From: Thermoplasmatota archaeon
GTDB lineage: Archaea; Thermoplasmatota; E2; DHVEG-1
Assembly: GCA_030619765.1 (NCBI GenBank)
Contig: JAUXAU010000001.1
Location: 24,704-88,703, forward strand
Reading direction: 5' to 3'
Length of the DNA stretch: 64,000 nt
The notes beneath the pieces were generated by a model. The model was not told where the DNA came from. It did no database searches and saw only the letters and a program-made list of their open reading frames with translations. A program made the position numbers and the translations under genes. Shown here in pieces: positions 47,394 to 56,463 of the stretch; within the stretch, counting starts at the first letter, position 1, and every line of letters starts with the position of its first letter.

Positions 47394-49614
47394 AGAAGTA
47401 AAAGAAACAGTCAAAGAAAAGAAAGGCGGGAACAAGGATAGAGCAACAGTATCTGTTGCAATTGTCGCAAAAAATGAAGAGAAGACGATTATTCCCTGTC
47501 TAAAAAGTGTAAGGGATGTTGTAGATGAGATCGTTGTTCTTGTAGACGACACTACAACTGATCGAACATTTGAGTTGGCTGAGTCCAGGGCAGATACAGT
47601 CGACCATTACAAGTGGGCCGAAGACTTTGCAGATGCAAGGAATCAAGCAATCGCTTGCTGTACAAAAGAATGGATTCTAATTATGGATGCTCATGAAATA
47701 TTGCATCCAAAATCAAAAGATGTTTTAACTAATCTTTTGTATAGAGTTACTTCTAAAGCACTGGAATCTAAATTGGCTCAAACCAAAGAAGGTGATAGGG
47801 AAAGGGCTAAAGTTGAATCATTAATCCTCAAAAAGGATCTTAGTGACACTGAAATTTTCAGTGCGTTCATTTATATGAACCCAAAGGGAAGTAATATTGA
47901 TGAGTTGGTCCCAGACACTTTTTTCATGCAACCACGACTGTTTAAAAACAACGGAATGCACAAGTATGTTGGTAGAGTACATAACTGGCTTGCAACTAAA
48001 AAAGAAAGCAATGCTCAGAAACGACCAGTAAACGAACTGGTGTTTATTCACAAAAAGCCTGAAGAGATAACAGAATCACGAAAAATCCAACGGGCAGACA
48101 TGAATGTACGACTCCTTAAAGAGGATATTAAGGAAAAGCCTGGTTGGGCACGTCCTCATTTCTACCTGGCAAACACTTATCATGAAATGAAAAAGTTTGA
48201 TGAGTCTTTAGAAACTTTTGAAAAGTATTTAGAGTTGTCAGACTGGGGCGCAGAGCGAGCACACGCCATGTTAATGATGGCTACAATTTGTGGTGAACAA
48301 AAGGATTACAAAAAAGCAGAAGAGATTCTTAAAAAAGCAATTGCTGAAGATTGGGAGCGTGCAGAGATTTATTGTTTGCTAGGTGATATAGCTTATGATC
48401 AAAAGAAATTTTATCAAGCAGAACATTGGTGGAAATCAGCAATTGACATGAAGCCGCCTCTAAATGGACTATTCCTACATGGCCCTGCTTATACTTACAT
48501 GCCATACGAGAAATTGGCAAAGTTGTATTCAGCGGTTGGTGAATGGATGAAGGCGTACGAGAATGCAAAAGAGGCAATAAGGCTGCAAAGTCCGGATTCA
48601 CAACTTCCAAATTTAATGATAATATGGAAACAGCGATTGGGGATTAAGCCTGACACAATGAAAATTGTTGTCTATGATGAGGATAACAGATTTACTTTCT
48701 TAAGTGATATTCGAGATAGGCTGGCACAGAAATACAATGTTGCAACTTCTGTCAAGTATCAAGCAGAGTATGCAAAGTGGGGAGACATTGTCTGGTTTGA
48801 ATGGTGTAACCAGAATGTTGTTGAGGCTACTTCGTTGGACAAACCAAAGAATCAAAAATGGATTGTTCGGTTGCATGGATTTGAACTGATCAATAAGGCA
48901 AGATTGATGCATCTTGATTGGTCTAAAGTGGATGCTCTTGTGTTTGTTGCGCAGCATGTTAAGCAACATTTTATGGAAACGCAGTGGCTGCCAGAAAGTA
49001 CAAAGAGTGTTGTTATTCACAACGGTGTAAATATGCCTATGTGGAGTTTTGCACGAAGAGAATTCAGCAAGTCAAAAAACATTGGAATCATTGGTATGTT
49101 AACTGATAAAAAAGGTCCATTGCTTTTGGCAAAGGTGATTAGAAGGTTTGCAAAGGTTCATCCTGAGTACAAGTTTCTGTTGAGATTAGATGTTCCACGT
49201 GATGTAAATATCAATGTAAAGATGTTAGAATATGAGTTGAGAGGATTGAAGAATTATGAATGGGTGCCTAGAGTTGAGTCAATAAACTCGTGGATGGAGA
49301 ATCTCAAGTTTTTGATATCAACAAGCATTTTAGAATCATTTAGTTATGTAGTTGCAGAGGCAATGGCAAAGGGAATCAAACCTTTGATCCACGACTTTAG
49401 AGGATCGAGAAACTTGTGGCCCGAAGAATTGATTTGGAGGGACATGGATGAGTTGGACAAAGTTTTAGAAGGCAACTATGACTCTAAAAAATACAGGATG
49501 TGGATTGACAAGAGATATTCACTTGACGGACAGATGGAAAAAATTGAAGCGTTGATGAAGGAGCTTTATGGGAGTATCGAAAAGACAGATATGGAACGGG
49601 ACAGATTGGAATGA
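47386..49614 (+). CDS. Bifunctional glycosyltransferase: GT2, TPR repeats, GT-B domain
   Basis: 742 residues. Residues 20-230 are a GT2 domain: VSVAIVAKNEEKTIIPCLKS, DEIVVLVDDTTTDRT, WILIMDAHEIL. Residues 240-410 hold TPR-like repeats (RPHFYLANTYHEMKKFDESL, YCLLGDIAYDQKKFYQAEHW). Residues 430-740 are a GT-B domain: VVIHNGVNMPMW, IGIIGMLTDKKGPLLLA and ILESFSYVVAEAMAKGIKPL, the donor-site motif. It may build or attach two different sugars. It follows the head genes and begins the glycan block. Confidence 0.88.
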   Translation: MPEEVKETVKEKKGGNKDRATVSVAIVAKNEEKTIIPCLKSVRDVVDEIVVLVDDTTTDRTFELAESRADTVDHYKWAEDFADARNQAIACCTKEWILIMDAHEILHPKSKDVLTNLLYRVTSKALESKLAQTKEGDRERAKVESLILKKDLSDTEIFSAFIYMNPKGSNIDELVPDTFFMQPRLFKNNGMHKYVGRVHNWLATKKESNAQKRPVNELVFIHKKPEEITESRKIQRADMNVRLLKEDIKEKPGWARPHFYLANTYHEMKKFDESLETFEKYLELSDWGAERAHAMLMMATICGEQKDYKKAEEILKKAIAEDWERAEIYCLLGDIAYDQKKFYQAEHWWKSAIDMKPPLNGLFLHGPAYTYMPYEKLAKLYSAVGEWMKAYENAKEAIRLQSPDSQLPNLMIIWKQRLGIKPDTMKIVVYDEDNRFTFLSDIRDRLAQKYNVATSVKYQAEYAKWGDIVWFEWCNQNVVEATSLDKPKNQKWIVRLHGFELINKARLMHLDWSKVDALVFVAQHVKQHFMETQWLPESTKSVVIHNGVNMPMWSFARREFSKSKNIGIIGMLTDKKGPLLLAKVIRRFAKVHPEYKFLLRLDVPRDVNINVKMLEYELRGLKNYEWVPRVESINSWMENLKFLISTSILESFSYVVAEAMAKGIKPLIHDFRGSRNLWPEELIWRDMDELDKVLEGNYDSKKYRMWIDKRYSLDGQMEKIEALMKELYGSIEKTDMERDRLE

Positions 49615-50017
49615 TGGGTGTACATCATGTGACAAAAAAATGAAAAATGTTCTTTATCGATTTCATGTGTATCGTCCGGATTACCCTGGAGGGAAGAGTT
49701 GTTATGTTCGTAGAGCACATGTTGTTTGGTGGTTAAATACTAAACAAGTTATTCCAAAGGGGTTCTGTATTCATCATAAAAATGGTGATTCTTTAGATGA
49801 TCAATTTGAAAATCTTGAGTTGCTTACAGCTGGACAACATACTACTTTACATCATACAAAGAAACGGCTTTCATTTACATGTAAATCTTGTGGAAAAATA
49901 TTTTATCATCCTTCTTGGTATGTAAACAGTCGAAGAAAAAGAGGTGGAAGTGGAATAAAAACATGTTCTCGTTCATGTTCTAATAAATTAAGAATAGGAT
50001 GCAAATATGCGGTTTAA
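49568..50017 (+). CDS. HNH homing endonuclease with C-terminal zinc finger
   Basis: 149 residues as tracked; the first 24 overlap the previous gene, and translation might instead begin at ATG 49640. HNH core RAHVVWWLNTKQVIPKGFCIHHKNGDSLDD and FENLELLTAGQHTTLHHTKK, then a CxxC...CxxxC finger (FTCKSCGKIFYH, TCSRSCSNK). A free-standing endonuclease inserted between a glycosyltransferase and the aminotransferase; no intron was found in either. Confidence 0.8.
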   Translation: MGVSKRQIWNGTDWNDGCTSCDKKMKNVLYRFHVYRPDYPGGKSCYVRRAHVVWWLNTKQVIPKGFCIHHKNGDSLDDQFENLELLTAGQHTTLHHTKKRLSFTCKSCGKIFYHPSWYVNSRRKRGGSGIKTCSRSCSNKLRIGCKYAV

Positions 50018-50981
50018 AATAGGGTTTGATCCAAAAGATAAAAAGAAACTACACAAATATTGGAATGAGATTTTAGACAAGCAACTATGGTCGGATGGGA
50101 GATTCTGGCCTTTGTTTAACGAGAAGTGGAAAAATTATGTTGGTGTAAGGTCTATTGCATTGTCAAATTGGTCTGATGCAATGCGACTTGTAATGAAATA
50201 TTTTTTATTATGTGATAAAACCGTTCTTGTACCTTCTAATACATTTATGGCAACACCATTAAGCGTCATGGCAGCGGGTGGAAGAGTAGAATTTGTAGAC
50301 TGCAATAAAGATGATCTTTGCATGAGCTATTATGATCTTGTAAAAAAAATTGATATGTTCAAACCTGCTGCAGTTGTAGTTGTTCATATTGGTGGGCATA
50401 TTGCTTTTGAAATTGAAGCGATTGTAGAGTTATGTGATCAAAAAGGAATTGTGCTTATAGAAGATTGTGCACAGGCTCATGGCGCCGATTGGTATGGAAA
50501 GAAAGCAGGAACTTGGGGGGATTGCGGTATTTATTCTTTCTATGCAACCAAAACAATATCAACTGGTGAAGGTGCTATGTTAGTTGCTAATGAATACGGA
50601 TTGGTTGACTTTGCTCAGAAATACAGTGATTATGGAAAACCTGATTATGCAATACATGGTCAAAATGCAAGGATGAGTGAGTTCAACGCAGCGATCGGAG
50701 TTGTAGAAACTGATAGACTGGATGATATTGTTAAGTGGAAAAATGCGTATGCAAGAAAGTATTTGGATAAGAAGTTTTCAAGAAGGATCCTCTTGCCATC
50801 AGGAATGACTTCAGGATTGTACAAGTATATTGTATTTGAGCAGCTTAAAGAATCAACGGGTAGGGTATATTCGGATCCCTGTCATCATTACCTCAAGAGG
50901 GATTATGAATTGCCAAACACTGATTGGGTTGCAAAAAATCATTTGTGTGTACCTCTTTTTTATCAAGGAGCAAAGTTATAA
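50007..50981 (+). CDS. DegT/DnrJ/EryC1/StrS-family aminotransferase, possibly WbpE-like
   Basis: 324 residues. PLP fold: ALSNWSDAMRLVMKYF, VLVPSNTFMATPLSVMAAGG, GIVLIEDCAQAHGADWYGKKAGTWGD and the PLP lysine in FYATKTISTGEG (near 182), then DYGKPDYAIHGQNARMSEFNAAIG. It transfers an amino group to a keto-sugar nucleotide. With WbpA-, WbpB- and WbpD-like enzymes it would supply the missing WbpE step. Slightly shorter than bacterial members at the C-terminus. Confidence 0.88.
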   Translation: MRFKIGFDPKDKKKLHKYWNEILDKQLWSDGRFWPLFNEKWKNYVGVRSIALSNWSDAMRLVMKYFLLCDKTVLVPSNTFMATPLSVMAAGGRVEFVDCNKDDLCMSYYDLVKKIDMFKPAAVVVVHIGGHIAFEIEAIVELCDQKGIVLIEDCAQAHGADWYGKKAGTWGDCGIYSFYATKTISTGEGAMLVANEYGLVDFAQKYSDYGKPDYAIHGQNARMSEFNAAIGVVETDRLDDIVKWKNAYARKYLDKKFSRRILLPSGMTSGLYKYIVFEQLKESTGRVYSDPCHHYLKRDYELPNTDWVAKNHLCVPLFYQGAKL

Positions 50982-51157
50982 TGCCTACAAAAACATTTGA
51001 GAAAGAACTTACAATCAGAATTAGTTATGATGGTTTTGATCCTGAACTGGACAAGCATGTCCAAAAGCTGTTAGAAGAAATTGGAGCTGTGCAGTACGCG
51101 CAAGGATTTAACCACTTAACCAAAGAAAGAGATGTATGTTTCAAACTTGAAAGTTGA
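50981..51157 (+). CDS. Small protein, unknown
   Basis: 58 residues from ATG 50981 (CAAGGAGCAAAG upstream; TAATG overlap). Alpha/beta with FEKELTIRISYDGFDPELDK. No family recognised. Confidence 0.55.
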   Translation: MPTKTFEKELTIRISYDGFDPELDKHVQKLLEEIGAVQYAQGFNHLTKERDVCFKLES

Positions 51158-51163
51158 GGATGA

Positions 51164-52519
51164 ATGAGAACACTTATAATTGTTCCTCCTTTCTACAGAT
51201 TAAGAGGAGGAAGAAATAATTGGGTCAGTCTCGGAGCAGGTTACGTCGCTACAATGCTGGACGATTGTGGATATGAAGTAAAAGTTTATAATGCAGATCA
51301 TGTAGAGTGTGATGTTGATATAAACTTAAAAGAGATTTTTGATGGCGCATCTTTGCGGCAGAATCTTGCTGAAGATGATCCTATATGGGACGAAATCAGA
51401 GAAAGGATTGTAGATTACTGTCCAGATATTGTAGGAATATCAGCCACTTTTGTTACGAATATTCCTATTATTAACAAGATAGCACGAATTATAAAAGCAT
51501 GGAATCCTAAATGTAAAATTGTTGTCGGTGGTAATAATACTGTACTAATGCCAAAAGAAACGATGACTGAGGACATCGACTATATGATTCGTGGTGAAGG
51601 TGAGAGACCAATGATGGAACTTGTAGCTGGTGTTTCACTTCCTTCTATTGATGGACTTAGTTATAGATATAATGGAAAAGTTTATTATAATCAAGAGAAC
51701 CCTTTTATAAGAAATCTTGATAATATATCGTTTTTGAAATTGGAACTACAACTTATTCCAATCAAAGATCCAGAGAACAACTTTGGAGTATTATGTACTA
51801 GTAGAGGATGCCCTTTTAGTTGTACATTTTGTTCCTCCCCTGTTTTATGGAAGAGGAAAGTGAGATATCGAAGTGTGAAAAATGTGGTAGATGAAATAAA
51901 GTATCGATACGCTAAATGGGGAGTGCAGAAATACTATATAAGCGATGATAACTTTAACTTGCCTCCGAAAAGGACCTTAGAGTTATGTAAACAGATGCAA
52001 GAGTTGCCTTTCCGTATTCAATGGATTTGCGAGGCGCAACTAAGCACATTTTCAGAGTTGATTCTTGAAGAAATGAAAAAGGCAGGTTGTGTTCGTGTCA
52101 AGCTTGGTGTAGAGTCAGGTTCTGAAAGAGTTTTGAAGTTAATGAACAAACCTTTTACAAAAGATAAGATAAGAGAGAAAGTTGGATTGGTAAAAAAAGT
52201 TGGGATTCCCTGTACAATGTACGCACTAATAGGAATGCCGACCGAGACAGTTAAAGAGATGCAAGAAACGTATGAATTTATGAAGGAGTTAGATCCAAGA
52301 TACATAAGTTTAAGTGTTGCAGCACCTCAACCTGGCACTCCATTATATGAACAAGCAAAGAAGGAAGGACTCTTAAAAGATTTTTCTGAAAAGTCTCATC
52401 AGAGTTATCACTCAACATTAAATAAAAATGTTAGCAAGGAAATAGTTGATAAATTCCTGGATTTTAATGCGAAGAAAAATTATGCAAGGAGTATTTGGGA
52501 AGAAGATGATAAAACTTAA
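51164..52519 (+). CDS. B12-binding-domain radical SAM protein
   Basis: 451 residues. The N-terminal 150 residues form a cobalamin-binding-like Rossmann domain (WVSLGAGYVATMLDDCGYEV, DIVGISATFVTNIP, CKIVVGGNNT, YMIRGEGE). The radical SAM core has CTSRGCPFSCTFCSS with the CxxxCxxC cluster site near 216-223, then KYYISDDNFN and VRVKLGVESGSERVLKLMNK. It may methylate or rearrange a sugar, lipid or nucleoside. In the glycan block a sugar role is most likely. Confidence 0.88.
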   Translation: MRTLIIVPPFYRLRGGRNNWVSLGAGYVATMLDDCGYEVKVYNADHVECDVDINLKEIFDGASLRQNLAEDDPIWDEIRERIVDYCPDIVGISATFVTNIPIINKIARIIKAWNPKCKIVVGGNNTVLMPKETMTEDIDYMIRGEGERPMMELVAGVSLPSIDGLSYRYNGKVYYNQENPFIRNLDNISFLKLELQLIPIKDPENNFGVLCTSRGCPFSCTFCSSPVLWKRKVRYRSVKNVVDEIKYRYAKWGVQKYYISDDNFNLPPKRTLELCKQMQELPFRIQWICEAQLSTFSELILEEMKKAGCVRVKLGVESGSERVLKLMNKPFTKDKIREKVGLVKKVGIPCTMYALIGMPTETVKEMQETYEFMKELDPRYISLSVAAPQPGTPLYEQAKKEGLLKDFSEKSHQSYHSTLNKNVSKEIVDKFLDFNAKKNYARSIWEEDDKT

Positions 52520-53405
52520 GTCGATAGTTCGTGGCAACTTGAATTCTTTTGAGTTTCTTCGTGATGAGTACTTTAAGAAAAAGTATGAGTTGGTAGAAGA
52601 TTATAATGATGCAGATGTAGTTTGGGTAGAATGGGCAAATGAGCAAAGTGTGGATGCTTCTTTTGATTCACCAAAACGGAATGTTATTGTGAGGGCTTTA
52701 GGAAGTGAGTATTATCAAAACTTCTGGGCAGCGTGGGGTGGACAAATACACACAGTTATCTCTGTAAACCCTTTGTACAAATTTCCAGTTCATACAGTCT
52801 ACATTCCAGGTTTTGTTGATACAGATTTTTGGAAGCCACTGCCAGGTTCTAAAAGAAGAAATGCAATCGCAATGGTTGGTAATTTTGATTATGTGAAGAA
52901 TCAGTTAGGATTGCTTAGGCTTCTTGCTGAGAGACCTAAATATTTTAATGAGGTTTTGCTTGTGGGTGGTATCACTGCACAAAAAGACTGGAAAAAAGAT
53001 CAGAAGATTACAACTAGAAAAATTATTCAGCAACTTGTATATTTTGCACAGCAACATGGAATAAACTTACAATTAATAGATCATCAATTTAAAATGCCAT
53101 TGAGAGAGATATACAATTCTGTTAAATTTGTGGTTAGCAATTCTATCAACGAAGGATGTCATGCTGTAATTCAGGAAGCAATGAGTTGCGATACAAAAGT
53201 CTTAGTTGCTGATTGGATGGGTTCAAGAGATATCTTTTTTGAGCCATACATTTATAGTACAGCAAAGGAATTTTGGCTTTTAGTTGATCATTATCCAAAG
53301 AAAGAATTGAGAGAATGGGCAAAGAGATATTTTTCGATGGAGGTTATACTGCCCCAGATTGATAAGGTGATAGAAGGTGTATATGCTTCCAATAATATTT
53401 CCTAG
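52506..53405 (+). CDS. GT-B glycosyltransferase (GT4-like)
   Basis: 299 residues from ATG 52506. Similar to the C-terminal half of the 47386 protein: DADVVWVEWANEQSVDA, VIVRALGSEYYQNF, VHTVYIPGFVDTDFW, AIAMVGNFDYVKNQLGLL and NSINEGCHAVIQEAMSCDTK (the E-x7-E-like donor site). Only one chain of domains is present, with a reduced N-terminal part. Confidence 0.82.
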   Translation: MIKLKSIVRGNLNSFEFLRDEYFKKKYELVEDYNDADVVWVEWANEQSVDASFDSPKRNVIVRALGSEYYQNFWAAWGGQIHTVISVNPLYKFPVHTVYIPGFVDTDFWKPLPGSKRRNAIAMVGNFDYVKNQLGLLRLLAERPKYFNEVLLVGGITAQKDWKKDQKITTRKIIQQLVYFAQQHGINLQLIDHQFKMPLREIYNSVKFVVSNSINEGCHAVIQEAMSCDTKVLVADWMGSRDIFFEPYIYSTAKEFWLLVDHYPKKELREWAKRYFSMEVILPQIDKVIEGVYASNNIS

Positions 53406-54204
53406 TAGGGCAGATAATTATCTTCAAAAAATTCTTAAATCCTTACAACCAATTAGGAATAAAATTTGTTTGTATGTTGCTGTGCCGGAAGAATCTATTT
53501 ATTCCATTCCACAGTTGCATGATTTCAAGCATTATTTAGTTGGATATAAGCATAGTCCAAACTTATCTCACTATAGAAATATAGCTATGAATGCTTTTAT
53601 AGATTCTCCTTCTGTCGACTCAAAGTTTGTTTTATATATTGATGATGATTTTGTTTTCACTTATCCTGAGAAGTTTCTTGATGTTGTTGATCTTATTATA
53701 AATAGGGTGGATGATAAATGTGGAGTTGTAGAACTTCGGAAAGGAGATAGAGAACTTGATTTAATGATTATGGCGATGGATGGAATAGGACAAGGGTTGC
53801 TTTTAAGAGCAAGCGCTCTCCGAAGAGATGAGCTCTTACCTTGCAAGGGAGGGAGTGACGATACCTTCTGTGTTGCTAATATGTACTTGAGAGGATTAGA
53901 TATTTACATTGCAACTAGTAAATATGTTCCTGTTCATGAGACTCATACAAAGTGGGCAAGGAAGGAGATGACTTATCCTAGAGGTTATGACGAGTTGCTT
54001 ACGGAAGTTTCTGGTAAAGCTGTTATGTCTTGTTTGGCTAGAATGATTCATGAGAAGAGACTTATGAAAGTTAGTAACAACGTTGCGGAAATATTGAATC
54101 ATTTAGGAGTTAAACATGTGAGTGGAGGGAATGTAAAGAAAGTTGGTGTTGGTGTTGGATGGCGTTGTCTACATTTTTATTTGGAGAAAGAAAATGCGAC
54201 ATGA
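53383..54204 (+). CDS. GT-A glycosyltransferase
   Basis: 273 residues from ATG 53383 (GAAGG upstream), overlapping the previous gene by 23 bases. LPIIFPSRADNYLQKILKSL, LSHYRNIAMNAF, and SKFVLYIDDDFVFTYPEKFL with the DxD metal site; CKGGSDDTFCVANMYLRG later resembles the catalytic acidic motif. Sugar and acceptor unknown. Confidence 0.8.
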   Translation: MLPIIFPSRADNYLQKILKSLQPIRNKICLYVAVPEESIYSIPQLHDFKHYLVGYKHSPNLSHYRNIAMNAFIDSPSVDSKFVLYIDDDFVFTYPEKFLDVVDLIINRVDDKCGVVELRKGDRELDLMIMAMDGIGQGLLLRASALRRDELLPCKGGSDDTFCVANMYLRGLDIYIATSKYVPVHETHTKWARKEMTYPRGYDELLTEVSGKAVMSCLARMIHEKRLMKVSNNVAEILNHLGVKHVSGGNVKKVGVGVGWRCLHFYLEKENAT

Positions 54205-55081
54205 TAAAATCAGTGTTATTATCCCAACTTACAACGAAAAGGAACCACTTCTTAGAAAAGCAATTGATAGTATCCTTAATCAGACATATGAAAACATTGA
54301 ATTGATTGTAATTGATGATGGTAGTACAGATGCTACTCCTGAGATTTTAAGAAGCTATGGTAAAAGTATCAAAATTTTCAGGAGAGAAAGAACTTCATCT
54401 TTTAGATCTGTCTCTGAGGCGTTTAATATTGGACTTGAAAATGCCAATGGATTTTTTTGGCACCACAGCGCGGCCGATTGTTGGCATGAAATTGATTGGG
54501 CAGAAAGATGTATTGATTTTCTTGCAGGTAGAGAAGATGAAGTATTGGGAGTTTACACTGATTTTTCGATTCATGATTATAATGGTCAGATTCGCCAAAT
54601 AAATGTGGGTGCCAGATACAATCCTAATAAAAGTTCTTTTGAAAACTTTCGACTTTATGAGTCTCTTGGTGGAAGACTTATTAGAATGGATATTGCAAGA
54701 AAAGCTGGGTGGTGGGACATACGATTCCCAAGAAAGCAGACACGAGAGTGGACATTAAGAGTTCTACAACAAGGTGATTTTGAATATTTGCCGGTTACTC
54801 TTTGGCATTTTGTGTTTCATGAACCAGATCAAATGAAACGAAATGCTTCGATTAAATATAGAATCTTATGTGACTTAAAAAATGGCTACAACTTAGAACA
54901 CAATGTTAGGATAGCAAGTGGAAGTGTTTGTGGTCGGTGGGCAATGATAGACGCATTTAGAGAATTTTTTACATCTCCAGTTTGGGAGAAAGAGCGATTG
55001 GAAGGAAAGACAAAACAACTTTTAGATGATGCAAAGAAAGTTTGTGATGAAGAAGCGAGTGAGGAGTGGAATAGAACTTAA
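54194..55081 (+). CDS. GT2-family glycosyltransferase
   Basis: 295 residues from ATG 54194 (GGAGAAAGAAA upstream). ISVIIPTYNEKEPLLRKAID, IELIVIDDGSTDATPEILRS, ANGFFWHHSAADCW in place of the usual DxD (altered), then KQTREWTLRVLQQGDFEYLP. The change at the DxD position may affect metal use. Last gene of the glycan block. Confidence 0.85.
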   Translation: MRHDKISVIIPTYNEKEPLLRKAIDSILNQTYENIELIVIDDGSTDATPEILRSYGKSIKIFRRERTSSFRSVSEAFNIGLENANGFFWHHSAADCWHEIDWAERCIDFLAGREDEVLGVYTDFSIHDYNGQIRQINVGARYNPNKSSFENFRLYESLGGRLIRMDIARKAGWWDIRFPRKQTREWTLRVLQQGDFEYLPVTLWHFVFHEPDQMKRNASIKYRILCDLKNGYNLEHNVRIASGSVCGRWAMIDAFREFFTSPVWEKERLEGKTKQLLDDAKKVCDEEASEEWNRT

Positions 55082-55090
55082 GGAGAAATC

Positions 55091-55516
55091 ATGGCATGGA
55101 CAACTTTATCTACAGTAGATCAATTGAAAAAAAATCTTCCTATGTTAAAGGATACTAATATAGGTGATGCAGAATTAGAAGATAATATTGAAGAGGCTGA
55201 TGAAATTATACGTGATGACCTCAGCAAATTTGTGGATTGGGATGAAGTTGAGGCTTTAGATTCTGTTCCGAGGACGATCAACCGTTTAGCAAAATATCAA
55301 GCTGCGTTGATTACAATTGTACGCAACTTTTACGATAACGAAAAGATGCTGGGTTCTGGTGAGATTGAAGAAAATACTGTTTATACTTACTACAAAGAAA
55401 GATATGACAAGTTGTTAGAACAATTTGAGGCAGGATCAATCAAGTTGCTTGATGATGAGAATGAGGAGTTGGGAGCAAACGTTGCCCGTACACCTGGATT
55501 AGGAAGAATCATTTGA
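55091..55516 (+). CDS. Head-tail connector protein (gp6/gp36-like adaptor)
   Basis: 141 residues, ATG after AAGGAGAAATC. Helical: TTLSTVDQLKKNLPML, ELEDNIEEADEIIRDDLSKF, INRLAKYQAALITIVRNFYD. Size, helix order and place before the tail completion genes match DUF1320/gp36-type adaptors. Confidence 0.68.
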   Translation: MAWTTLSTVDQLKKNLPMLKDTNIGDAELEDNIEEADEIIRDDLSKFVDWDEVEALDSVPRTINRLAKYQAALITIVRNFYDNEKMLGSGEIEENTVYTYYKERYDKLLEQFEAGSIKLLDDENEELGANVARTPGLGRII

Positions 55517-55971
55517 TCTCTGTTGATGTAGATTTTAACAATACCTTAGATGTCTTACACGCTGTTGAAAGCATTGCACAGAATCAAAGAAAGTGGGGCT
55601 TGTTCAGAAAAATGGCAAGGTTTCTTTTCCACAGTTGGTGGGGAGAGACATTTGCAAGGTCTGGTGCAAGAAGAGGGCATCCTGCTTGGAAACCCTTAAA
55701 CGAAAGATACGCAATATGGAAAGCAAAACAAGGAAAGTCGAAAGCTATTTTAAGATATTATGGACACTTACAAGCATCTCCAAACATTTTAGGAGAAAGT
55801 AAAACAACTTTACAATGGGGTACAAATATCCCTTACGCACAGTATCATCAAGCACCAACTAAACCAGGCCGTCCCCCTAAAAGAGAGATTATTTTTGTTA
55901 CAAGAAAAGATGAAAGTGAAATTGAATCTTTTGTTAGAGACTTTATTGATAATGTGTTGAGGAAAAAATGA
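55513..55971 (+). CDS. Tail completion / virion morphogenesis protein (Mu gpG/HK97 gp10-like)
   Basis: 152 residues, TTG start overlapping the previous stop. WKPLNERYAIWKAKQGKSKAI, YYGHLQASPNI and TTLQWGTNIPYAQYHQ are the hallmarks of phage virion morphogenesis proteins (a strand, GxLxxS, then GTxxxYAxxHQ). It helps join head and tail. Confidence 0.78.
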   Translation: MISVDVDFNNTLDVLHAVESIAQNQRKWGLFRKMARFLFHSWWGETFARSGARRGHPAWKPLNERYAIWKAKQGKSKAILRYYGHLQASPNILGESKTTLQWGTNIPYAQYHQAPTKPGRPPKREIIFVTRKDESEIESFVRDFIDNVLRKK

Positions 55972-56438
55972 GTCGAAAATATATGGAGGATTCTCTTAAC
56001 GGAGTTAAGAATTACTTTAATGATAATTTAGACAACATGCTCGCAACAATTGAATCAGAAAGAGAAGAAGTTGTTAAGCGAGTAGGACATATAAGTGTGG
56101 GGGAATCAAGGAAACAAATTTTTCCAAGGATAAGCATTCTTCCAGATCAAACAGACCATGATTATGGATTTGAAGATGCTCCTTTAACAAGGCCTTGGCT
56201 TATTCATTCAATTGCGGTTTTGATTGAGTATTCTTCTGGAGACCTAAGCGACGTTAGAAAAACAATAATGCGATACGACGAGGCAGTGAATAGGCTGCAA
56301 GAAGCAGATAGTACATTTGAGAATGCATTTGTAGATGTCCAACTGGGCACGGTAGACTATACCCCGATGATGGAGGACTCAAGCACTAAAAAAATGATGC
56401 AGGGTCTTTCAGTACAACTAACAGCAAAAAGTTATTAA
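55968..56438 (+). CDS. Tail terminator-like protein
   Basis: 156 residues, ATG overlapping the previous stop. PRISILPDQTDHDYGF, RPWLIHSIAVLIEYSSGD, IMRYDEAVNRLQEADSTF fit minor tail/tail terminator proteins that cap the tail tube. Assigned mainly from position and layout. Confidence 0.6.
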   Translation: MSRKYMEDSLNGVKNYFNDNLDNMLATIESEREEVVKRVGHISVGESRKQIFPRISILPDQTDHDYGFEDAPLTRPWLIHSIAVLIEYSSGDLSDVRKTIMRYDEAVNRLQEADSTFENAFVDVQLGTVDYTPMMEDSSTKKMMQGLSVQLTAKSY

Positions 56439-56463
56439 AAACAAAGAAAAGGAGGTATAAACA

